A stretch of 64,000 bases of DNA from CBDFGK01 sp965247075. Its GTDB lineage: Bacteria; Pseudomonadota; Gammaproteobacteria; Pseudomonadales; Halieaceae. The first letter of the stretch is position 1, and each line of letters opens with the position of its first letter. Positions 37,727 to 45,003 of the stretch are shown here, one piece after another. The stretch spans positions 124,001 to 188,000 of the forward strand of contig CBDFGK010000002.1 of the NCBI GenBank assembly GCA_965247075.1, given 5' to 3'. Both the position numbers and the translations under genes were made by a program. The notes below the pieces were generated by a model, which was not told the DNA's origin, made no database searches, and worked only from the letters and a program-made list of their open reading frames with translations.

Positions 37727-37939
37727 ATAGTTCTCCATAGATCAAATTGTCCGTCAATTCTTACGTATCCTGAAATGGATAGCAGTCCTGGCGGATTTAC
37801 TGAACGAGGCTATATTAAAGTCTGCGCGAAGACTGTAGATGAACTCGCTAGTTATTTTGCACCGTTAACTGCATCTACAAATCCATTCTCGAAGAGTTGC
37901 GGCATGTGTAAACCGAGCTATGAATGCAGGAACCATGCA
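37727..37939 (+). pseudogene. 3' half of the Cys-rich domain gene, truncated into IS3 sequence
   Basis: The frame continues the domain from the IS4 target site to C-G-M-C-K-P at about 37920. It then runs straight into the start of the IS3-family orfA without its own stop. The gene has therefore lost its C-terminus. The intact relatives I remember carry this domain at the N-terminus of larger proteins in variable regions, but that is a recollection without a named family. Confidence 0.6.
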
Positions 37940-38344
37940 ATGCCAAAACCACACTCAGATCCACTCAATACACAAATCACACCAGAGCCCGCACTGGAGA
38001 AACGCACGCGCCGCCAGTTTAAGCCGGAGTATAAACTGCGCATTTTAGCCGAAGCTGATGCCTGTAAGCATGGTGAACTCGGCGCCGTGTTACGCCGTGA
38101 GAAACTATACAGTAATCAACTCTCCGCCTGGCGCCGTGAGTATGCACAAGGCGGTATTGCCGGCCTGACCAAGAGTGCTCCCGGCCCTGCACCCTCGAAA
38201 GCGCCCGATCAGCGTCGCATAGAGCAGCTTGAGAAAGAGAACAATCGTTTGAACCGCAAGTTGGAGATTGCCAACGACTGTCTGGATTTGCAAAAAAAAG
38301 CCTTGTCGGTGCTCGGTCGCTTGCGCAGAGGGAAGGATGTGTGA
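37940..38344 (+). CDS. IS3-family transposase OrfA
   Basis: About 134 residues. A helix-turn-helix (F-K-P-E-Y-K-L-R-I-L-A-E-A-D-A ... G-A-V-L-R-R-E-K-L-Y-S-N-Q-L-S-A-W-R-R-E) is followed by a leucine-zipper-like C-terminal coiled coil (E-Q-L-E-K-E-N-N-R-L-N-R-K-L-E). Both are standard for IS3 orfA. ATG 37940 is chosen where homology begins, although the frame is open upstream through the truncated Cys-rich gene. The partner orfB downstream is broken, so the element is dead unless complemented. Confidence 0.82.
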   Translation: MPKPHSDPLNTQITPEPALEKRTRRQFKPEYKLRILAEADACKHGELGAVLRREKLYSNQLSAWRREYAQGGIAGLTKSAPGPAPSKAPDQRRIEQLEKENNRLNRKLEIANDCLDLQKKALSVLGRLRRGKDV

Positions 38345-38700
38345 ATAACGTGATTACGCATCGCCCTGCAAGGCTGCCACTGACGCGGGCGTGTCATGCG
38401 CTGGGCCTCAATCGAAGCACGGTATACGCACACCGGAAGCGGGCCGCCAACGATGAACCTGTCGTAAGCAGTCGGTGCAGCCACGCGCCCTCAGTGATCA
38501 GGAGTGAGCTGTCGTAGTCGAGACACTGCACAGTGAACCCTTTTGTGATCAGCCGCCGGCAGAAGTATATCAACGCCTGCCGTATAGAAACAACGCGTGC
38601 TTGATGGGCGCTATGAACGTCATCCGGAACGTTTTGTTCGGGGGCGACCAATCGTACCCATGCCGCCAGCGGCCAGAAGAGCAATTCGTGAACGTTCGGC
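38341..38700 (+). pseudogene. Degenerate IS3-family OrfB remnant
   Basis: GTG 38341 overlaps the orfA stop and opens L-P-L-T-R-A-C-H-A-L-G-L-N-R-S-T-V-Y, a normal orfB start. A frameshift near 38460 moves to Q-P-R-A-L-S-D-Q-E followed by TGA where CGA would be expected, then E-T-L-H-S-E-P-F-C-D-Q-P-P-A-E-V-Y-Q-R-L. The integrase core is deleted. A C-terminal piece with H-P-E-R-F-V-R-G-R-P appears at about 38612. It has at least one frameshift, one stop and one large deletion. Confidence 0.75.
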
Positions 38701-38904
38701 CAGTCGGACCGACACAGAACGCGATTTGGATAACGTGCTCAGCTCCACAACTTCGTCATCTGATAAAACAATTTCTACTGCAACACGCACAACAAGATCT
38801 CTCTATATGAAAGAACCTATATGTTACACTGCTGACGACCTACACTAGTCGTCCGAGCTAAATTCAAGTAGTCTCTGACTGTCGCATTTCTTGTTTAGAA
38901 TTAA

Positions 38905-40293
38905 ATGGTGTTCGCCGTGCTAAAAAATATGGAAATAAACAACTTTAAAACATGGCTAAAAGGGTCAGTTTCTTTTGGCAAGGTCACTGGGCTGTTTGGC
39001 ACAAATAGTTCCGGAAAAAGTAGCCTGATTCAGTTTCTCCTAATGCTCAAGCAAAGTAAGAATTCGTCAGACCGGGGAATTGTTCTGGATTTCGGCGGCC
39101 CAAATGATGAACTAATTAACCTGGGGAGTTACACAGACGTGGTTCATCGCCACGAAAATGATCTCGATTTGCAGTGGGAACTCACATGGTCACTAAATAA
39201 GCCGCTCACACTCTATGATTCCACTCGCCCAAGAACTACCCCGCTTACTACTGGCAAAAAAATAACTACAAGAACCCAGGTTTATCAGAAGGGAAAAGCG
39301 GTAATTGCAGCAGAGTTAAGTTATGAATTTTCCGGCTATCGCTTCTCACTCATCCGTAAATCAGGAGAGGCTAGTGCTTTTAGTCTTGAAGTAAAGCCTC
39401 CAGAAGGTTCTGATTTCCGGTTCCTTCGCAACCAGCAAAGAGCGTGGGCGCTCCCAGGGCCACTGAAAACTTATCTGTTTCCCGACCAAGCGAAAACATA
39501 CTATCAAAATGCAGACTTACTCGGGTCTCTGGAAAGTGAGTACGAATCTCTTTTTGATTCAATCTATTACCTGGGTCCGCTTAGAGAGCCACCTAAGCGA
39601 GAATACGCTTGGTCCGGCTCCAGCCCGCTCGATGTTGGTCAGCGTGGCGAACGGGCTATTGCCGCTTTACTAGCTGCCACCGAGCGGGGAGATACGCGAA
39701 ATTTAAAATACAAGGCCCGTTATCTACCGTTCCAAGAAATAATTGCTTATTGGCTAAAAGAACTCGGGTTGATCCACGGTTTTAGGGTCGCTGGAATTGG
39801 CTCTAACTCGAACCTCTATAAGGCGCTGGTAAAACGTGATTCACACAGCCCCGAGGTTTTGCTGACCGACGTTGGGTTTGGTGTTTCACAGGTACTCCCA
39901 GCATTAGTGCTTCTATACTACGTGCCAAAAGGAAGCACTATTATCATGGAGCAACCCGAAATACATTTGCATCCTTCGGTTCAGAGTGGGTTGGCTGATG
40001 TGATTTTGAGGGTTGCCAAGTACAGGAACGTCCAAGTAATAGTTGAAAGTCACAGCGAACACTTATTGCGGCGTTTTCAGCGTCGAGTGGCTGAGGAAGA
40101 CTTCAACCGTGAGGATGTTAAGTTGTATTTCTGTAGTAGCAAGCAAGGACAGTCAAAACTGGAACTACTCGACATCGATATTTTCGGTGCAATTACAAAC
40201 TGGCCGGAACAATTCTTTGGAGATGAGATGACGGAAATTGCAGAAACACAACGGGCAATACTTAAGCGGAAGATCAGCGCCTCAAGTACATGA
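38905..40293 (+). CDS. AAA/ABC-type ATPase of a candidate defence pair
   Basis: The 462-residue protein has a Walker A G-T-N-S-S-G-K-S-S at residues 32-40 and an ABC-like signature region (L-T-D-V-G-F-G-V-S-Q-V-L-P-A-L). Its Walker B-type strand is T-I-I-M-E-Q-P-E-I-H-L-H-P, followed by a V-I-V-E-S-H-S-E-H-L-L-R-R-F switch His. This is the AAA_21/DUF3696-like arrangement found in OLD-, Septu- and PARIS-type ATPases, which partner with nucleases in phage defence. It overlaps the next gene by four bases (ATGA). It sits between mobile-element debris and hicB, and is AT-richer than its flanks. ATG 38905 has no clear ribosome-binding site; 38929 is an alternative. Confidence 0.85.
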   Translation: MVFAVLKNMEINNFKTWLKGSVSFGKVTGLFGTNSSGKSSLIQFLLMLKQSKNSSDRGIVLDFGGPNDELINLGSYTDVVHRHENDLDLQWELTWSLNKPLTLYDSTRPRTTPLTTGKKITTRTQVYQKGKAVIAAELSYEFSGYRFSLIRKSGEASAFSLEVKPPEGSDFRFLRNQQRAWALPGPLKTYLFPDQAKTYYQNADLLGSLESEYESLFDSIYYLGPLREPPKREYAWSGSSPLDVGQRGERAIAALLAATERGDTRNLKYKARYLPFQEIIAYWLKELGLIHGFRVAGIGSNSNLYKALVKRDSHSPEVLLTDVGFGVSQVLPALVLLYYVPKGSTIIMEQPEIHLHPSVQSGLADVILRVAKYRNVQVIVESHSEHLLRRFQRRVAEEDFNREDVKLYFCSSKQGQSKLELLDIDIFGAITNWPEQFFGDEMTEIAETQRAILKRKISASST

Positions 40294-40778
40294 AAGTTGT
40301 TATTGATACCAATGTTGCGCGAACTGCGAATGGAGATGCAACGCACGCGACCGCAGCTTGTCAACTGGATTGTGTGGATTTTCTTGCGCAATTGGTTCGC
40401 GACAAAAATAGAGTGGTCACCTTGGACAGCCTTGGTCTGATAATTGAAGAATATGCAAAGGGTTTGTCTAGGTCTGGTGGACCAGGGACGGGCCATATGT
40501 ACTTCAAACATGTCCATGACCATCAAGGCGGGGACAGAGTTTGCCTTGTCGATATTTCTGTTTTAGATGATGAAAATAGAGGATTTGAAGAACTGCCTGA
40601 AAACTCCTTAGACGCCGACGATCGAAAATTTTTGGCAGTTGCTCTGATAGCTAATGCCGAACTGGTTAATGCTGTGGATAGTGATTACCAAGAAAACATT
40701 TGCCTTATTACCGAATTGGGGATTGCTTTACGAGAGCTATGCCCCGAACATGTCTGCCTCGACCCAGCCAAGGGATAG
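40290..40778 (+). CDS. PIN-like domain nuclease, partner of the ATPase
   Basis: The 162-residue protein begins M-K-V-V-I-D-T-N-V, and acidic residues sit where PIN nucleases need them: D6, E53/E54, D108/D110/D111 and D130/D132. The C-terminal A-V-A-L-I-A-N-A-E-L-V-N-A-V-D-S-D-Y segment is the usual PIN strand-helix with the last Asp. The ATGA overlap with the ATPase implies translational coupling and a shared job. I infer an ATPase-controlled RNA or DNA nuclease (abortive infection or plasmid/phage restriction). No named system that I know matches this exact pair. Confidence 0.78.
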   Translation: MKVVIDTNVARTANGDATHATAACQLDCVDFLAQLVRDKNRVVTLDSLGLIIEEYAKGLSRSGGPGTGHMYFKHVHDHQGGDRVCLVDISVLDDENRGFEELPENSLDADDRKFLAVALIANAELVNAVDSDYQENICLITELGIALRELCPEHVCLDPAKG

Positions 40779-40991
40779 TTACGAGGTAATAAATATGTTA
40801 ATGATACGAGATGTTTTCGCTTTCTCGCAAAATGTTATGAAGACAATGATACCCGCTTTTCTAGTTATATCTTCCTTAAACTAATTTTTGATACTGAAGA
40901 CCTTGCCAAAGAGCGTCCAAAAGCGGATACCGTTCTGGTTGCAACCAACGAAGAAAAAGACAGGATTTGGATTGACGCTGACCATGAGTAA
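40779..40991 (+). other. In-frame open stretch after the PIN-like gene, probable gene fragment
   Basis: Directly after the TAG of the PIN-like gene, 70 codons remain open in the same frame. They read like real protein (C-Y-E-D-N-D-T-R-F-S-S-Y-I-F-L-K-L-I-F-D-T-E-D), ending D-A-D-H-E at a TAA. No ATG, GTG or TTG occurs in the frame. It is either the tail of a deleted neighbour or a C-terminal extension separated by an amber codon. Confidence 0.4.
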
Positions 40992-41047
40992 CATCGACGT
41001 TCTATATAAGAACTGAAAAATTAACGCTATGCAGGTATGTTGTTCCT

Positions 41048-41251
41048 ATGAAAATTAAAGTTGTAGTTCACAAAGCAGAAGAAGGTGGCTTTTGGGCTGA
41101 AGTGCCCTCAATACCCGGATGTGTGTCACAAGGTGATACAATGAAAGAAATAAAAATAAATATCGAAGATGCAATTCTTGGCTGTTTATCCATCGATATC
41201 GAGGAGCCGGAAGTTGATGAAGAAGCTGAAGTTATAGAGTTAGCGGTATGA
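41048..41251 (+). CDS. hicB: HicB-family antitoxin
   Basis: The 67-residue protein has the HicB fold: K-I-K-V-V-V-H-K-A-E-E-G-G-F-W-A-E-V-P-S-I-P-G-C-V-S-Q-G-D-T, then a helix and an acidic tail. Short HicB proteins of this type pair with HicA mRNA interferases. Its stop overlaps the start of a hicA, but that gene is truncated, so this antitoxin is now effectively an orphan. Confidence 0.85.
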   Translation: MKIKVVVHKAEEGGFWAEVPSIPGCVSQGDTMKEIKINIEDAILGCLSIDIEEPEVDEEAEVIELAV

Positions 41252-41316
41252 AAACCGTCTCCGGCAAACCCCCTGTCACTCTACTTTGGGAAAAAATGGG
41301 GCGACAACAATGCTGA
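41248..41316 (+). pseudogene. hicA: Truncated HicA toxin remnant
   Basis: ATG 41248 overlaps the hicB stop (ATGA). The first residues, M-K-T-V-S-G-K, are the classic HicA N-terminus. The frame then diverges and stops after 22 residues, without the catalytic His region (G-S-H-H) that the toxin needs. It is the stump of a deleted toxin gene. Confidence 0.7.
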
Positions 41317-41386
41317 CACAGGGGGACGCCCGTAACGGCGAGCGCTATACTTAACACATCCTTAAACAGAACGGGATAAAACAATA

Positions 41387-43543
41387 ATGAAACTCGCACG
41401 CAATGCCTTGCTTACCTTTTTGCTGCCCCTGTCCCTGATGGTGGGTTGCCAACAACAAAATGCAGATGCGCCGGCGGTCGAAGTGGCGGCGAAACAGCCT
41501 GTGCCAATCGCTGCGGTGAACGGCAAACGCCTGGTGGCGGCCGACGCGGAACCCGGCAGTTGGATGTCCCACGGGCGCACCTACAGTGAGCAGCGTTACA
41601 GTCCCCTCAAGCAGGTAAACACAGATTCTGTGGAAGATCTGGGCCTGGCCTGGAGTTTTGATTTCAATACCGAGCGCGGCATAGAGGCTACCTCGATCGT
41701 GGTAGATGGGGTGATGTACGCCACCTCCTCCTGGAGCATTGTGCACGCCCTGGACGCACGCACGGGCGAACTCTTGTGGACATACGACCCTGGGGTTGCC
41801 AAAGCCAAAGTGCGGCACGGTTGTTGTGATGCGGTGAATCGCGGCGTGGCTGTATGGGAAGGGCAGGCATTCGTCGGTGTCTTCGATGGTCGCCTGGTCG
41901 CCCTGGACGCCGCTACCGGCAAGGTTAATTGGGAAGTGGCCACAGTCGATGTGGAACTCCCCTATACCATCACCGGTGCGCCTCGCGTTATTGATGGCAA
42001 AGTGCTGATTGGTAACGGTGGTGCTGAATACGGCGTGCGGGGTTTCCTCGGTGCTTACTCTGTGGATACCGGCGACCTGCTGTGGCGTTTCTATACGGTG
42101 CCGGGTAACCCGGAACTGGGTTTTGAAAACGAGGCCATGAAGATGGCGGCAGAAACCTGGCATGGCAAGTGGTGGGAGCTCGGCGGTGGGGGCGGTACCG
42201 TGTGGGATTCCATGGCCTATGATCCAGCACTGGATCTACTGTATTTCGGGGTGGGTAACGGCACTCCCTGGAACCGTGAGATCCGTTCACCCGGTGGTGG
42301 CGACAACCTGTTTTTGTCCTCCATTGTGGCGGTGCGCCCAGACACCGGTGAATACGTCTGGCATTACCAGACCACGCCGGGTGAAAGCTGGGATTACACC
42401 GCCACCCAGCACATCATCCTGGCTGATATCGAACTGGATGGAAAAACCCGCAAGGTACTGATGCAGGCACCCAAAAACGGATTTTTCTATGTGATTGATC
42501 GCACCGACGGCACTTTGTTGAGTGCCGATAACTATATTGATCTCAATTGGGCGACCCATGTGGATATGGAGACCGGCCGGCCGGTAGAGGTGGAAGGGGC
42601 GCGCTATGTGGATTCGCCATTTACGGTGGTGCCGTCCTACCTGGGTGGCCATAACTGGCACCCAATGTCCTACAGCCCGGATACCGGCCTGGTATATATA
42701 CCGGTGATCGAGTTTCCGGCCAATTACGGGCAGCCTGAGGACTTCCTCTACCGTCCGGGTACCTCCAATACAGGTATTGACGGAATAATTGGCAGTCTGC
42801 CCGATGCCCAGGCGGAGCGGGAGGCGTTGCGTCCGTTGATGCAGGGCCGCCTGGTGGCCTGGGACCCGCGCACTCAGCAGGAAGCCTGGCGGGTGGAACA
42901 TCGTGGCCCCTGGAATGGTGGAGCGCTCAGTACCGCGGGTAAGCTGGTATTCCAGGGAACAGCCGACGGCAAGATAGTGGCCTATAGCGCCGATAGTGGC
43001 ACCTGGCTATGGGAGTTCGCCGCGCAGACCGGTGTAGTGGCACCGGTGATGACCTATGAACTCGATGGAGAGCAATATGTCTCGGTCAATGTTGGTTGGG
43101 GTGGTGCCTATGCGTTGGTATTTGGTGAGTATGTGCAGCCAGAGAGTATGCCCAACGTCAGCCGGGTGTTGACCTTTAAACTGGGTGCCGGCGGTCAGTT
43201 GCCGGCGGTGGACTGGCGGCCCACGGTGGCCTTTAACCCGCCCCAACGCACTGCCGATGCTGCTACCGAGCGAGAAGGCTATGCCCTGTATCAGGACATA
43301 TGCATGGGCTGTCACGGACTCAATGCAGTATCTGGTTTGATTATTCCCGACCTGCGTGGGTCGGCCTGGATTCACGATGCCAAGGGCTGGAACTCGGTAC
43401 TGCGGGAAGGCTTGCTGAGTAAAAATGGCATGGCCGGTTTTGCCGATTACCTGGATGCTCAGCAGAGTGAAGCAATTCGAGCCTATATTATCGAGCAGGC
43501 CTGGCGCGGGCTGAAAGTACAACAGCAAGCGGCCAGGGAATAG
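41387..43543 (+). CDS. PQQ-dependent quinohemoprotein dehydrogenase (lipoprotein)
   Basis: The 718-residue protein has a signal peptide with a lipobox-like M-V-G-C. A PQQ eight-bladed propeller follows, with the vicinal disulfide C-C in R-H-G-C-C-D-A, the W-motif blades and the W-D-Y-T-A-T-Q active-site region. A C-terminal cytochrome c domain has the heme motif C-M-G-C-H. This is the type II alcohol dehydrogenase layout: oxidation of an alcohol or aldehyde in the periplasm with electrons passed to the chain. The following two genes probably continue the pathway inside the cell. Confidence 0.92.
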   Translation: MKLARNALLTFLLPLSLMVGCQQQNADAPAVEVAAKQPVPIAAVNGKRLVAADAEPGSWMSHGRTYSEQRYSPLKQVNTDSVEDLGLAWSFDFNTERGIEATSIVVDGVMYATSSWSIVHALDARTGELLWTYDPGVAKAKVRHGCCDAVNRGVAVWEGQAFVGVFDGRLVALDAATGKVNWEVATVDVELPYTITGAPRVIDGKVLIGNGGAEYGVRGFLGAYSVDTGDLLWRFYTVPGNPELGFENEAMKMAAETWHGKWWELGGGGGTVWDSMAYDPALDLLYFGVGNGTPWNREIRSPGGGDNLFLSSIVAVRPDTGEYVWHYQTTPGESWDYTATQHIILADIELDGKTRKVLMQAPKNGFFYVIDRTDGTLLSADNYIDLNWATHVDMETGRPVEVEGARYVDSPFTVVPSYLGGHNWHPMSYSPDTGLVYIPVIEFPANYGQPEDFLYRPGTSNTGIDGIIGSLPDAQAEREALRPLMQGRLVAWDPRTQQEAWRVEHRGPWNGGALSTAGKLVFQGTADGKIVAYSADSGTWLWEFAAQTGVVAPVMTYELDGEQYVSVNVGWGGAYALVFGEYVQPESMPNVSRVLTFKLGAGGQLPAVDWRPTVAFNPPQRTADAATEREGYALYQDICMGCHGLNAVSGLIIPDLRGSAWIHDAKGWNSVLREGLLSKNGMAGFADYLDAQQSEAIRAYIIEQAWRGLKVQQQAARE

Positions 43544-43548
43544 ATACC

Positions 43549-44322
43549 ATGAGTCGATTGGAAGGCAAGGTAGCAATAGTTACCGGTGGTGCCCGCGGTA
43601 TGGGTGAAGCCACGGTACGCCTGTTCGTGGAACACGCTGCCAAAGTGATCATCGGCGACGTGCTGGATGAGCTTGGCCAGGCCCTGGCGGACGAATTGGG
43701 GGAGACTGCGCGGTTTCTGCACATGGATGTCAGCAAGCAGGAAGACTGGGACCTGGCCGTGAAGGCGGCGCAGCAATTCGGTCCGCTAAACGTGCTGGTC
43801 AATAATGCGGCCATCGTGCACATGGCCTCAATTGCTGATACCACCAACGAAGATTACCTGCGGGTGGTGAGTATCAACCAGTTGGGCAGCTTTATGGGCG
43901 TGCGTGCCGCTATTGAGCCCATGAAAGCGGCCGGTGGTGGTTCTATCATTAATATCTCCTCTATTGACGGGGTGCAGTCAAAGGCCGGCTTGTCTGCGTA
44001 TTCCTCTACCAAGTGGGCGGTGCGGGGTTTGACCAAGAGTGCCGCCATCGAACTCGGTCAGTACGGTATTCGGGTGAACAGCGTGCATCCCGGTGGCATT
44101 TTCACCGCCATGGGTGGTGCCGGCGTCGGTATCAGTGAGCAGGAGATGAGCGAATCTGTCTACGCTGATTTCCCCATTCCGCGGGTCGGGCGCCCGCAGG
44201 AAGTAGCCTATGTAACCTTGTTCCTGGCCACCGATGAGGCGAGTTATAGCACCGGTGCCGAGTTTATGGCTGACGGCGGCTGGGCAGCGGGTATGCGTAT
44301 GCCGGGTATGCCTTGCTCATGA
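43549..44322 (+). CDS. SDR-family oxidoreductase, 3-alpha/20-beta-HSD-like
   Basis: The 257-residue SDR starts five bases after the dehydrogenase. It has the G-G-A-R-G-M-G nucleotide motif, N-N-A-A, I-N-I-S-S-I-D-G with the catalytic Ser, and Y-S-S-T-K as the Tyr-x3-Lys. The H-P-G-G-I-F-T-A-M loop resembles 3-alpha/20-beta hydroxysteroid dehydrogenases. The substrate, possibly a cyclic alcohol, is unproved. Confidence 0.88.
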   Translation: MSRLEGKVAIVTGGARGMGEATVRLFVEHAAKVIIGDVLDELGQALADELGETARFLHMDVSKQEDWDLAVKAAQQFGPLNVLVNNAAIVHMASIADTTNEDYLRVVSINQLGSFMGVRAAIEPMKAAGGGSIINISSIDGVQSKAGLSAYSSTKWAVRGLTKSAAIELGQYGIRVNSVHPGGIFTAMGGAGVGISEQEMSESVYADFPIPRVGRPQEVAYVTLFLATDEASYSTGAEFMADGGWAAGMRMPGMPCS

Positions 44323-44936
44323 TCAAACTGGAGTGTTTCTACGATTGCACCTCGCCCTGGACCTACCTGGCCTTTACCGGCCTACAACCCATCTCCGAAC
44401 GTTACGGTGTAAATATCGAATGGCGGCCGATGCTGGTCGGCGGCGTATTCAATGCGGTTAATCAGGATTTATATGCGCAGCGTGAGGCGGCTTTTGGTAA
44501 CAAGCGGCGCATGACTTATATGATGAAAGACCTCAAGGACTGGGCCGACCTGCGCGGTATAGCAATCAACTGGCCCGGTTTCCATCCCGCCAACGCGGTT
44601 AAATCCATGCGTGGCTGTTTTGTGGCCGAAGAGCAGGGCCAGCAGGTGCCGTATGCGAAGGCTGTCTTCGAGGCCTATTGGGGGCGCAATGAGGATGTTA
44701 GCCAGGATGAGGTGTTGACCGCTATAGTCAGCGAACTGGGCATGGATGTGAGTGCTTTTTTACAGCGCATCGCCGAGCAGGACATTAAAGACCAGCTCCG
44801 CGCCAACACCGAAGAGGTAATTGAGCGCGGCGCTTATGGCTCACCGACGATTTATATTAACAGTGATGATATGTACTTCGGTAATGATCGCCTGCCTTTA
44901 ATAGAACGCAAGCTGGAGCTGCTGAGTCATTCATAA
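44319..44936 (+). CDS. DsbA-fold 2-hydroxychromene-2-carboxylate isomerase-like protein
   Basis: The 205-residue thioredoxin-fold protein starts K-L-E-C-F-Y-D-C-T-S-P-W-T-Y-L-A, the GSH-dependent isomerase signature of the HCCA family. It ends with G-S-P-T-I-Y-I-N, the cis-Pro segment. ATG 44319 overlaps the SDR stop (ATGA), so it is part of the same operon. It may carry out a glutathione-dependent isomerisation in the same catabolic route. Confidence 0.83.
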   Translation: MIKLECFYDCTSPWTYLAFTGLQPISERYGVNIEWRPMLVGGVFNAVNQDLYAQREAAFGNKRRMTYMMKDLKDWADLRGIAINWPGFHPANAVKSMRGCFVAEEQGQQVPYAKAVFEAYWGRNEDVSQDEVLTAIVSELGMDVSAFLQRIAEQDIKDQLRANTEEVIERGAYGSPTIYINSDDMYFGNDRLPLIERKLELLSHS

Positions 44937-45003
44937 CGCAGTGATTGAATGGGGTAGTCGGGATTGACCTGCTCCCAGACCGCATCAACTCTGGGTGTCA
45001 GAT

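Noticed and set aside
36283..41386. Prophage or integrative element
   Set aside because: No integrase, phage structural gene, tRNA end or long flanking repeats were seen; only insertion sequences and gene stumps.
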